Assembly (NCBI GenBank): GCA_900079695.1
Contig: LT599022.1
Location: 524,287-588,286, forward strand
Direction of reading: 5' to 3'
DNA: 64,000 bases
Origin: an uncultured Alphaproteobacteria bacterium
GTDB taxonomy: Bacteria > Pseudomonadota > Alphaproteobacteria > Rhodospirillales > Rhodospirillaceae
Under the pieces are notes generated by a model, which was given only the letters and a program-made list of their open reading frames with translations, had not been told where the DNA came from and did not search any database. Shown here piece by piece: positions 15,026-22,043 of this stretch. The position numbers were made by a program, and so were the translations under genes. Numbering within the stretch: position 1 is the stretch's first letter; each line of letters opens with the position of its first letter.

Positions 15026-16198
15026 TTACGCGGCGACCTGCGTAGCGAAGTCGAGGAGGTAAGTGTCGGTGATGGTCTGCCGGAACATCAGGTTTTCGAG
15101 CGGCGGCACCGGGGTGTAGTCGAAGGACACCGTGCCCTTGCCCGCCTTCAGGCTGGTGGCGTCGTTGAAGCTCGGGTCGAACCACGCGCCGCCGCCGATC
15201 AGGTAGCCGTTGCGGACGAGTTCGCGGAATTTGGCGTTGAGGCCATCCACGATGTCGCGGAACAGGGTCACGCTCATGGGCTTGTCGACCGCCCAAAAGT
15301 GCGCTTCGGCCATGGTGTCGGCCAACACCTGCGCGGTGCGGGTGTAGTTCTCGAAGGCGAACAGCGGGTCTTCCGAACAGGTGCGCGAACCCCACAGGCG
15401 GAAGCCATCCTGCCGGATCAGGGTGGTGACTTCGTTCTGGTTGAGGTAGCCCGCGTCGGTGGCCGGGTTCTGCAAATCCCAGAACACCGGCTTGGTGATG
15501 CCGGTAACGCCCTGAACCGCGACGTTCGAGATGGTCTTGTGCCAGCCCACGTCCTCGTCGATCTTCGCGCGGAGCCCAAGGGCGCGGGCGACCGCCCATT
15601 CCGTGCGGTTGGCCGAGGTGGTGGTATCCCACGATACGAAATCGGGCCAGATCACCATGAGTTCGCGCGCGCCGAAGTTCTTGCGGTAGGCGACGGCGGC
15701 TTCCTTGGTGGCGCAGCCGTAGGCCGAGACGTAGGCGAACGCGCGGGTGAGCGCGGCGATCGACGCGAGTTCGGCGGCGACCGGCTGGGTATCGAGGCCG
15801 GGAGCGCCGAGGATGCGCGGCGTAACTCCAAGCTTGGCCCTGGCATCGGTGAGCGCCTGGAGGCCGGTTTTCATGCCCTCCGCCGTGGTGGTGCCGATGA
15901 CGTTGGAGGTGGTTTCGGCCTCGGTTTCGCCTTCCGCCACGCGCACCACCACCGTTGCCGGGTTGCCGTGGTCTTTGATCGCATCCAGCGCATAAGGGAG
16001 CGTGCCGGTGGTGCCCGCCTTGCCGATGGCCGTGGCGATGTCGGTGATCAGGACCGGAGTATCGAGGGGGAAGACGGAGGCGTCGGCGTCCGCGCCGGTC
16101 GCGACGAAGCCGATGACGGCGGTCGAAATCGTGCGGATCGGGCGGATGCCGTCCGAAGCCTCGATGACGCGTACGCCGTGATGATAGTCGGTAGCCAT
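15026..16198 (-). CDS. FI: Tail sheath protein FI
   Basis: 390 residues starting MATDYHHGVRVIEASDG with ISTAVIGFVATG, the P2 contractile sheath signature. The central part has IKDHGNPATVVVRV, and the C-terminal part carries the conserved QDGFRLWGSRTCSEDP, then ENYTRTAQVLADTM and FNDATSLKAGKG. It contracts on host binding to drive the tube through the envelope. Full length. Confidence 0.95.
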   Translation of the reverse strand: MATDYHHGVRVIEASDGIRPIRTISTAVIGFVATGADADASVFPLDTPVLITDIATAIGKAGTTGTLPYALDAIKDHGNPATVVVRVAEGETEAETTSNVIGTTTAEGMKTGLQALTDARAKLGVTPRILGAPGLDTQPVAAELASIAALTRAFAYVSAYGCATKEAAVAYRKNFGARELMVIWPDFVSWDTTTSANRTEWAVARALGLRAKIDEDVGWHKTISNVAVQGVTGITKPVFWDLQNPATDAGYLNQNEVTTLIRQDGFRLWGSRTCSEDPLFAFENYTRTAQVLADTMAEAHFWAVDKPMSVTLFRDIVDGLNAKFRELVRNGYLIGGGAWFDPSFNDATSLKAGKGTVSFDYTPVPPLENLMFRQTITDTYLLDFATQVAA

Positions 16199-16218
16199 GG
16201 GGGATGTTCCTTCGGGGG

Positions 16219-16746
16219 TTACTGGGGGGGAAGCGGCCAATCGGGAACGGCCGGATCGGTGGTGATTTCGGGCAGGTCGCGCAGCGCCTGCGCATAGACC
16301 GCCCAGGCCTTGGCCTGAGCGGTGGAAAGCGTGGTGGGCAGGCCGAAATCCGCCTGATTGCGGTGACGGTCGAGCAGCGCGAGCGCGGCGGCGAGGCGGG
16401 CGTCGCGCTCGGTGCGCAGGGCGGCGAGAAGGTCGGCTTCGGACGGCGCGGTCGGCGTCGGCGGGGCGGTCGTCGCGCCTTCCGGCAACGGGCCGAGGTG
16501 AGCGACGCGCACAGCCGTGCCCGCAACGTAGACGGTCTCCCCGCGATGATCTTCGACCACCTCCCAGGCGAGGCCGCGCCGCACGGCGACGTGGCCCGCA
16601 GGCGCTTCCGGCGGAGCGTCCTCGGTGCAGTTTCCGGGGATCAGGTACACCCCCGGTTCGCGCGGCGAGAGGTCGGAGGCGTCGAGTGCGACGGGGCCGA
16701 GGTATTCCCCCGAAACGGGCGCGAAGCGATGGACGGTCTTGGTCAT
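16219..16746 (-). CDS. Tail fibre assembly protein (G-like)
   Basis: 175 residues. The N-terminal half is beta-rich and acidic (VSGEYLGPVALDASDLSP, PGVYLIPGNCTEDAPPEAP). A Pro/Thr linker follows, then a helical C-terminal part (LAALRTERDARLAAALALLDRH) and a terminal VPDWPLPPQ. That ending is typical of tail fibre assembly chaperones, which help fold or attach the adjacent fibre. It lies immediately after the fibre gene, as gene G follows H in P2. Confidence 0.82.
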   Translation of the reverse strand: MTKTVHRFAPVSGEYLGPVALDASDLSPREPGVYLIPGNCTEDAPPEAPAGHVAVRRGLAWEVVEDHRGETVYVAGTAVRVAHLGPLPEGATTAPPTPTAPSEADLLAALRTERDARLAAALALLDRHRNQADFGLPTTLSTAQAKAWAVYAQALRDLPEITTDPAVPDWPLPPQ

Positions 16747-16754
16747 GATCGGCC

Positions 16755-17999
16755 TCAGTATTGGATGCAGGCGAGGAGTGCGACGTTGCGCGGGCGGGTT
16801 TCGGCGGCGGTGCGGGGTGTGCCGTTCTCGCCGTCGGAGACGGCTCCACGGACGTTGTCCGTAATTTCGGAACTGTTGAGGGTCCGCCCGACGTGGTAAT
16901 GCCCGCCGTTGATCGTGTTGTTGCCGGTGGACGAGTAGTGCCAGTGGCCCTGGAAAGCGTCCAATTGGGCCGATCCCAAAGCGCGCCCCGCGTCGATGTC
17001 GCGGCCGTCGTCCCAGCCGCGCACGAATTCGCCGCGAAGATCGGGAAGATTGAAGGTGGAAATCTCGTCGCCCGCGCCGTAGGTGACGCCGATCGCCGCG
17101 AACAGCGCAGCGTATTCGGTGCGCGAGACGGCTGCGCCGTTGGCTTTGAGGCTGCCGGATGGCGGCGCGGCGGACGAGGTCCAGAAAATATCGCCGGGGG
17201 TGCGCCCGCCGCTGGTGAGGCCGATGGTGCGGAACCTTGCGCCGTCGCAGACGACGAAGCACGAAGCCCCGGGGGGCAGCGCCGCCTTTCCCACGCCGTC
17301 GATCGGTTCCGCATCCGCCGGGTTCAGCGTGATCGTTCCCGTGCCCGCGTTGCGCACCGCGCACCACCAGCCGTCGCCCAGATCGGCGGCGGGGGCGAAG
17401 CTGAGGCTCCAGGAATTGGCGGTCGCCTCGATCACCTTGGTGATGTCGTTCGCAGTGGCGATGTAGGCCGCGGATTTGGCCGCTACCGGCATCGTTCCGG
17501 CGGTGTCGAGGCTCGCCAGGGCGGCGGCGAGCCCGGCCGGGGTCACGGCTCGCGCGCCATCGGTTCCGGTCTTCGCCTCGGCGACGGTGGCGAGTTCCAC
17601 CATGCCCGCCCGGCTTTCGGTGGCGGTGCAGGCGGCGAGGGCTGCGGGCGTCACGGCGCGGGCGGCGTCGGTTCCCGCCTGCGCCTCGGCATTGGTGGCG
17701 AGTTCCACCACGCCGGAAGCCGTGGTGGTCGCCGGGCGGGCTGCGGCGGCATCGAGCTTGGCGGCGATCGCCCGCTTGAGCTGGTCGAGTTCGGCGGCGT
17801 CGGGGGTGAGTTCCGCCCAGGCGATGACGGCATCCACCTGCGCCTTGAGCCATTGCGAGCGCGCCGCCAACTGCTGCGCCTGGAGGTTGTCGACGCCGTC
17901 GAGTCCGCCCTGCACCGGCTCGTCGGTATCGATCAGCTTGATCGCCTCCGGCCAAGCCGGTTTGTCGTGGGTCGGCGGAATGATGAGGTTGTCGGCCAT
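16755..17999 (-). CDS. Tail fibre protein H with a tail-collar domain
   Basis: 414 residues. The N-terminal part (MADNLIIPPTHDKP) should attach to the baseplate. Two copies of a 29-residue fibre repeat occur at about 95-123 and 131-159, each with VELAT followed by EA and ARAVTPA. The C-terminal part has a phage tail-collar domain (GDIFWTSSAAPPSGSLKANG, FNLPDLRGEFVRGWDDGRD) and a His-rich end, with GHWHYSS and GGHYHVG, plausible for a trimeric metal-binding tip. It would recognise the host surface. It is shorter than P2 H and likely specific to this host. Confidence 0.88.
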   Translation of the reverse strand: MADNLIIPPTHDKPAWPEAIKLIDTDEPVQGGLDGVDNLQAQQLAARSQWLKAQVDAVIAWAELTPDAAELDQLKRAIAAKLDAAAARPATTTASGVVELATNAEAQAGTDAARAVTPAALAACTATESRAGMVELATVAEAKTGTDGARAVTPAGLAAALASLDTAGTMPVAAKSAAYIATANDITKVIEATANSWSLSFAPAADLGDGWWCAVRNAGTGTITLNPADAEPIDGVGKAALPPGASCFVVCDGARFRTIGLTSGGRTPGDIFWTSSAAPPSGSLKANGAAVSRTEYAALFAAIGVTYGAGDEISTFNLPDLRGEFVRGWDDGRDIDAGRALGSAQLDAFQGHWHYSSTGNNTINGGHYHVGRTLNSSEITDNVRGAVSDGENGTPRTAAETRPRNVALLACIQY

Positions 18000-18562
18000 C
18001 AGGCCCTCCCGTAGTTGTAGGCCCCGTCGTGGCGCGACCGGCCATCGTGCAGGTTGGAAACCTCTTGGTATTCGAGGCTGAGGAGTTGGCACCGCGTGGC
18101 GGCGGTGACTTCGAGCAGGCGGCGGATGCCCGCCACCTGATCGTTGCGGATCGGGCGCGAGAGGATGACGCGATACATCGCCCAGCCGCCTTCCGGCCCG
18201 TGGAGGATGCGGCCGTCGTGAACCGCCGAGGCATCGTGCCGCCGCGCGCCCGCGCGAACGATGGTGGAGGCGGGGAACCCGGCGGCGGCGAGCACGTCTT
18301 CGACCGCGCCCAAGGTGCCCTTGACGCGGTGCACCGGAATCGCGCGCGCCACCACCTGGCGCTTGGTCGCCACCGACCACGAGGGGTCCCAGGTGTCCGT
18401 GCTTTCCGCCCAGCCGAGGTAGGGGAGCACGGCCGCAGGGCAGGCGGCGGGATCGCCGACCGTGGCGACCGGCACCGGGACTGCGTCGAAGCGCGCGGCG
18501 ATCGTGGCGTCGAGCGCGCGTTCGATGTCGGCGGAGCCGGGCGGGAGCAGGGGGGCGTTCAT
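17999..18562 (-). CDS. I: Baseplate protein I
   Basis: 187 residues: SADIERALDATIAARFDAVPVP, LPYLGWAESTDTWDPSW and GTLGAVEDVLAAAGF, followed by a C-terminal RPIRNDQVAGIRRLL. These are conserved in the P2 gpI tail protein family. gpI and gpJ form wedges of the baseplate. The start at 18562 overlaps the J stop by 4 bp, and its stop overlaps the fibre start by a base, so the genes are coupled. Confidence 0.92.
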   Translation of the reverse strand: MNAPLLPPGSADIERALDATIAARFDAVPVPVATVGDPAACPAAVLPYLGWAESTDTWDPSWSVATKRQVVARAIPVHRVKGTLGAVEDVLAAAGFPASTIVRAGARRHDASAVHDGRILHGPEGGWAMYRVILSRPIRNDQVAGIRRLLEVTAATRCQLLSLEYQEVSNLHDGRSRHDGAYNYGRA

Positions 18563-19548
18563 GCGCCCTCCGCAACGTCGACGGCGGCGGACGCCATGAA
18601 CGGCGCTTCGGTTCCGGCGCACACCACATCCGCCCACTCGGGGGAGAGGATGACGCGGCGCACCCCGGCAACGTGCAGGGCGGCGTCGATCACATCGGCC
18701 GTCACCATCTCGCCGAGGGCGTGGCGCTTCTCCGCCATCGCGGCGAGCGAGGCGCGGGCGGCGGCCAGCACCACGTCGCGATCCGGCCCTTCGTAGACCA
18801 CCAGCGAGGCGGCGACCGCATAGGGGCGGATCGTCGCGCCCTGCACCAGCACTTCGTCGTTGAGCGGCACGAGGTATTTGCCGGTGAGGTGGGCGCGGGC
18901 GGCGGCGAGGATTTCCGGGCTCACGGTGCCGTCGCCCTCGCGCCCCAACAAGGTGACGCGCACGGTGCCGGGTACGGTGCGCTCGACGTTCGCATCCTTG
19001 ATCTTGGCCGAAAGCCCGGTGGGATCGAACGTGTAGGTCATCACCACCACGCCCGCCGTGGGCGCTTCGATCTGCACCGAGGTGGGCCGTTCGCCGACGG
19101 TGAGGCCGTGGAAGGTATAAGACCCTTCCGAGCCCGCCGTGGTGAGGGCTTCCGGCGCAAGCTGGGTGCGCAGCCGCAAATCGTCGTCGCTCTCGTAGGT
19201 GGGCGGCACCGGGGGGATGGCGTGCGGATCGCCGGGGTCGAGCATCAGCCGCGTCACACCGTAGCGCGCCGCCTCGTGTTCGAGGTCCGAACCGCGGGCG
19301 AAGGCCAGCATGCGGGCGCGGGCGGCATCGTTGACGCGCTGGCGCAACAGCGCCTCGCGATAGGCCACCACCTCCAACAGCTTCACCAGCACGTCGCCTT
19401 CGAGGTCCGGGTTCCAATCCGGGATGATCGCCGCCGTTGCCGAGGCGAGCGCCGCCTTGAGTTCGGCGAGGATCGTCTCGTAGCTCAGGGGCTCGACCAC
19501 GTTCGGCGCGGCGAGGGCGGAGAGGTCGACGGCGGCATACCGGCTCAT
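18559..19548 (-). CDS. J: Baseplate wedge protein J
   Basis: 329 residues with the gpJ features: MSRYAAVDLSALAAPNVVEPLSYETIL, DWNPDLEGDVLVKLLEVVAYRE, LLRQRVNDAARARMLAFA and the SEGSYTFHGL core. It is homologous to the T4 gp6-type wedge. Tightly packed between W and I with 4-bp overlaps. Confidence 0.94.
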   Translation of the reverse strand: MSRYAAVDLSALAAPNVVEPLSYETILAELKAALASATAAIIPDWNPDLEGDVLVKLLEVVAYREALLRQRVNDAARARMLAFARGSDLEHEAARYGVTRLMLDPGDPHAIPPVPPTYESDDDLRLRTQLAPEALTTAGSEGSYTFHGLTVGERPTSVQIEAPTAGVVVMTYTFDPTGLSAKIKDANVERTVPGTVRVTLLGREGDGTVSPEILAAARAHLTGKYLVPLNDEVLVQGATIRPYAVAASLVVYEGPDRDVVLAAARASLAAMAEKRHALGEMVTADVIDAALHVAGVRRVILSPEWADVVCAGTEAPFMASAAVDVAEGA

Positions 19549-19904
19549 GCCGCACCCGCCATCGGCACGTCGGCGGTGATCGTGAGGCCCGAAGCCTTGA
19601 CCTTGCAGACGAGGCGGATCGTCGCCGAGCCGTCGAGCGTCACCTCGACGCGGCCGGAGGCGAGGCGCACGCGCGGCTCCCATCGCTCCAGCGCATCCGC
19701 CGCGGCGGCGATCAGGCGCAAGGCGGTGATGGGATTGCCGGGGGCATCGATGAGGCTGAAGACGTGCGAGCCGAAGGCGCGGCGCATCACCCGCGAGCCG
19801 ACCGGAGTTTTCAGAATCTCGGAAATCGAAAGCCGGATGTGGGCGAGTTCGTCCACCACGGTGCCGGAAACGGGATCGATGCCGGTGGTCAACGCGGGCC
19901 TCAC
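19545..19904 (-). CDS. W: Baseplate protein W (gp25-like)
   Basis: 119 residues of the W/gp25 lysozyme-like baseplate family: HIRLSISEILKTPVGSRVMRRAFGS, then LIDAPGN and RLIAAAADALERWEPRVRL. It nucleates sheath and wedge assembly. Starts within the end of V (4-bp overlap). Confidence 0.94.
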   Translation of the reverse strand: MRPALTTGIDPVSGTVVDELAHIRLSISEILKTPVGSRVMRRAFGSHVFSLIDAPGNPITALRLIAAAADALERWEPRVRLASGRVEVTLDGSATIRLVCKVKASGLTITADVPMAGAA

Positions 19905-20560
19905 GGGTGCGAATGGTGATTGGAGTTTTCGCCGCCCGCGAGGATCGAGCCGGTGGCGTCGATGTTTCCGGTAACGGCGACGTCGCCCTCGATCTCGAAA
20001 TCGCCCTTGAGCCTGAAGGAGCCATTCATCGTCGCCGCGCCCTTGCCGCCCCTAGTGGCGTTGAGGGTGATGGCCGGGGCGGTAATGCTGGCGACGGCTC
20101 CGGCGGCGATTGCGGCGTTGCCGCCCGCCGTGGCGGTGAGGTTGCCGCCTGCGTTCGCGGTGAGGTCTTTGGTGGAGGTTGCGGCGAGGTCGCCGACCGA
20201 CACTACCTCCATGCGCTTCGCGGCGCTGTCGTATTTGACGCGCGAGCCATCGTTCCACTGGATCAGATCGACCGCGCTATCGGTGGAGGGCGGGGGCAGG
20301 GCGTCGGTGTAGAGGATTTGCAGGATTACGGCATTGGCCGGATTGCCCGAGGGGCACCCGGCGACAACCTGGGTGCCGACGCGGAGCGGACGCCAGCGGC
20401 GGAAGTTTTGGCCGATCTCGCAGGGATAGGGGAGCCAGCCGGTGCGGCGACCGGAGAGGACAAGGCGCACGCGCCGGTTCGCGTCGTCCACCTCGGCAAT
20501 GGTGCCGAATTGGATGACGTTATCCAGCAAGCGCGAAATCTCGGATTGGGCGAGGCTCAT
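19901..20560 (-). CDS. V: Baseplate spike protein V
   Basis: 219 residues starting MSLAQSEISRLLDNVIQFG. An OB-fold N-terminal domain (IAEVDDANRRVRLVLSG, PLRVGTQVVAGCPSGNPANAV) is followed by a Gly/Ala/Thr-rich triple beta-helix and a C-terminal NSNHHSHP. The HxH motif is the iron-binding tip known from P2 gpV, the membrane-piercing spike. I chose ATG 20560 because it begins at the conserved MSLAQ start. It is the first gene of this operon and has the 27-bp palindrome 42 bp upstream. Confidence 0.94.
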   Translation of the reverse strand: MSLAQSEISRLLDNVIQFGTIAEVDDANRRVRLVLSGRRTGWLPYPCEIGQNFRRWRPLRVGTQVVAGCPSGNPANAVILQILYTDALPPPSTDSAVDLIQWNDGSRVKYDSAAKRMEVVSVGDLAATSTKDLTANAGGNLTATAGGNAAIAAGAVASITAPAITLNATRGGKGAATMNGSFRLKGDFEIEGDVAVTGNIDATGSILAGGENSNHHSHP

Positions 20561-20602
20561 GCGCCCAGTTGAGCGCGGCGGGCGCGGGGCGTCATGCATC
20601 GG

Positions 20603-20629
20603 CGGGTTAGATAGGCGCTATCTAACCCG
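20603..20629. promoter_or_regulatory. 27-bp palindrome upstream of V (late-promoter element)
   Basis: The arms CGGGTTAGATAG (20603-20614) and CTATCTAACCCG (20618-20629) are perfect complements around GCG. The edge is 42 bp from the V start codon. The same arms occur at 29732-29758, also 43 bp from the P start codon. The shared element and spacing point to a site for the late activator (Ogr-like) or a late promoter; each arm includes TATCTA, a possible -10. Confidence 0.7.
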
Positions 20630-20651
20630 AGAGCGTTTTGGGTTCGCGTTC

Positions 20652-20709
20652 TGTGAACTGAAGTTCACATTTTCGTTGCCGGGATTGCGCCTGTGAACTA
20701 GAGTTCACA
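20652..20709 (+). promoter_or_regulatory. Two palindromic operators and a promoter of the toxin-antitoxin operon
   Basis: Two 18-bp palindromes have the form TGTGAACT-nn-AGTTCACA, at 20652-20669 and 20692-20709, with centres 40 bp apart. Between and within them a promoter fits: TTGCCG (20676-20681), 17 bp, TAGAGT (20699-20704). The second palindrome touches the toxin start codon at 20711. This is the standard arrangement for autorepression by an antitoxin or toxin-antitoxin complex. The transcript would begin close to the ATG. Confidence 0.75.
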
Positions 20710-20710
20710 C

Positions 20711-21007
20711 ATGATGATCGAAGTTCGCCAGACCCCGATTTTCCGCGATTGGCTCGATGGCCTGAAAGACCGGAAAGCCCAAGCCCGCATCGCGCAGCGG
20801 ATCGTCCGCTTGCAGGGTGGTTTGTTCGGCGATGCCAAGCCGGTGGGTGAGGGCGTCAGCGAGCTGCGCGTCGACCACGGCCCCGGCTATCGCGTCTATT
20901 TCACGCGGCGGGGTTCGGTGGTGGTGATCCTGTTGTGCGGCGGTGATAAGCGCACCCAGGCCAAAGACATTCAACGCGCCCAGGCGATGACCGCCGATTT
21001 GGAGTAA
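20711..21007 (+). CDS. RelE/ParE-superfamily toxin (HigB-like addiction module killer)
   Basis: 98 residues: MIEVRQTPIFRDWLDGLKDRKAQARIAQRI, GVSELRVDHGPGYRVYFTRRG, VVVILLCGGDKRTQAKDI. This is the compact RelE/HigB-type fold of the phage/chromosomal addiction-killer subfamily. Members cleave mRNA at the ribosome or block gyrase; which one cannot be told here. The toxin gene comes first, as usual for this subfamily, with the antitoxin 5 bp downstream. It would stabilise the prophage or act in defence. No good ribosome site is seen, consistent with a leaderless start. Confidence 0.9.
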   Translation: MMIEVRQTPIFRDWLDGLKDRKAQARIAQRIVRLQGGLFGDAKPVGEGVSELRVDHGPGYRVYFTRRGSVVVILLCGGDKRTQAKDIQRAQAMTADLE

Positions 21008-21012
21008 CGCTC

Positions 21013-21306
21013 ATGGCAACCGAAACCATTCCCTTCGATGCCGCCAAGTACCTCGATACCCCGGAAGCACAGGCCGAACTCGTAGCCGATGCCTTCGAAA
21101 CCGGCGACGCCTCCTATATCGCCGCCGCCCTCGGCACCGTGGCGCGGGCGCGCAGCATGACCAAGGTGGCAAAGGATGCAGGCGTCACCCGCGAGGCGCT
21201 CTACAAAGCCCTCAGCGCCGACGGCGACCCGAAGCTCTCGACCCTGTTGGGTGTGATGCGCGCGCTCGACCTTTCGATTAGTGCCCACCCGGCGACGCGG
21301 GTTTAG
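21013..21306 (+). CDS. HigA-like antitoxin with an HTH domain
   Basis: 97 residues. The N-terminus (FDAAKYLDTPEAQAELVADAF) is the conserved antidote motif of this subfamily. An HTH (MTKVAKDAGVTREALYKALS, then PKLSTLLGVMRALDL) should bind the two upstream palindromes. It neutralises the toxin encoded 5 bp upstream and autoregulates the operon; this follows from the family. A decayed second copy of this gene is at 21792-22000. Confidence 0.9.
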   Translation: MATETIPFDAAKYLDTPEAQAELVADAFETGDASYIAAALGTVARARSMTKVAKDAGVTREALYKALSADGDPKLSTLLGVMRALDLSISAHPATRV

Positions 21307-21623
21307 TGGCGAAAAATCGCAATTTTATCAGGTGCGGGTAAATATCTGAAGTGGTTTCCATTTATTTCTATTAGGCTATTGGCCTTAGCGGTGTTCTCTC
21401 TTCTTCGGGCATTTTATTGTCTGTATGTGGCAATGACGAATCTTCGGCCAGTCACAGACAATTGGCTTGAGCGCCGGGGAGGGGCGTCTTCTTGCGTGAG
21501 GCTCCGTGGACGCCACGAAACGCTGGGGCTGGCGATAAAGGGGCGATCTCGTATCCGGCCAACCCGAGGGGGATCAACGCGAGGAGGCGAGCGCGGTCGT
21601 TAATTTGTCCTACACAAAACCGA
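21307..21623. other. Non-coding stretch after the antitoxin
   Basis: No credible gene. The first 120 bp are noticeably A+T-rich (with ATTTATTTCTATTAGG), the rest is ordinary GC-rich sequence without conserved coding signal. It is the ancestral spacer between the antitoxin and the S-like fragment that follows, if the tandem duplication reading of this locus is right. Confidence 0.5.
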
Positions 21624-21786
21624 GGTCGTCGGCGCTCAGGCAGAGCCGATCGCGTGCGGGGTATTTGATCTACGCGCTGCCTTTTTCCACGGTATCGACG
21701 TCGCCGAAGTGATGCACTGCGGTGACAATCGCACCTGGGTCAAGCGCATTCGTCGCGTTTCTGCGATGACCGCCGATTTGGAGTAA
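21624..21786. pseudogene. Chimeric remnant: 3' part of tail gene S joined to the 3' end of a toxin gene
   Basis: Bases about 21624-21713 are a diverged copy of 24252-24350 inside gene S; for example GGGGTATTTGA and CGCCGAAGTGATG occur in both. The next 70 bases copy the end of the toxin gene: a frame reading LHCGDNRTWVKRIRRVSA and then MTADLE corresponds to the real toxin end LLCGGDKRTQAKDIQRAQA, MTADLE. The final 20 bp before the antitoxin start are identical in both copies. The junction is near a shared GCGG. Not functional. Confidence 0.75.
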
Positions 21787-21791
21787 CGCTC

Positions 21792-22043
21792 ATGGCAACC
21801 GAAACCATCCCCCTCGATGCCGCCAAGTACCTCGACACCCCGGAAGCCCAGGCCGAACTCGTGGCCAACGCCTTCGAAACCGGCGACGCTTCCTATATGG
21901 TCGCCACCCTCGGCACGGTGGCGCGGGCGTGCAGTGTGGAAGGCGGCAAAGGATACAGATTTTACTCGCGAGACGCTCTACAAAGCCACTCTCTTGTTAT
22001 AATGTGGGTCTTTAGAAGCCGACCCACCTCTTTTGGGGGATGA
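21792..22043 (+). pseudogene. Decayed second copy of the antitoxin gene
   Basis: The first 40 or so residues (MATETIPLDAAKYLDTPEAQ and on) nearly equal the intact antitoxin at 21013. After CSVEGGKG the frame is lost: small indels turn the HTH region into unrelated sequence, although the DNA still matches the original as far as CGAGACGCTCTACAAAGCC. No HTH can be made, so it cannot bind DNA. A truncated product that still neutralises the toxin is conceivable, since the N-terminal motif remains. Confidence 0.8.
22004..22027 (+). promoter_or_regulatory. TATAAT box and inverted repeat in front of the nuclease-fusion gene
   Basis: TATAAT at 21998-22003 is followed at once by GTGGGTC (22004-22010) and GACCCAC (22021-22027), a perfect 7-bp inverted repeat with a 10-base loop. 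The gene starts at 22040 (or at TTG 22049). The element would be in the transcript start region, as an operator or as a hairpin affecting translation. There is no clear -35 box. Confidence 0.45.

Noticed and set aside
21379-21603. Plus-strand open frame after the antitoxin
   Set aside because: Composition changes within it and the second half is Arg/Gly-rich noise; it lies in the duplication scar.
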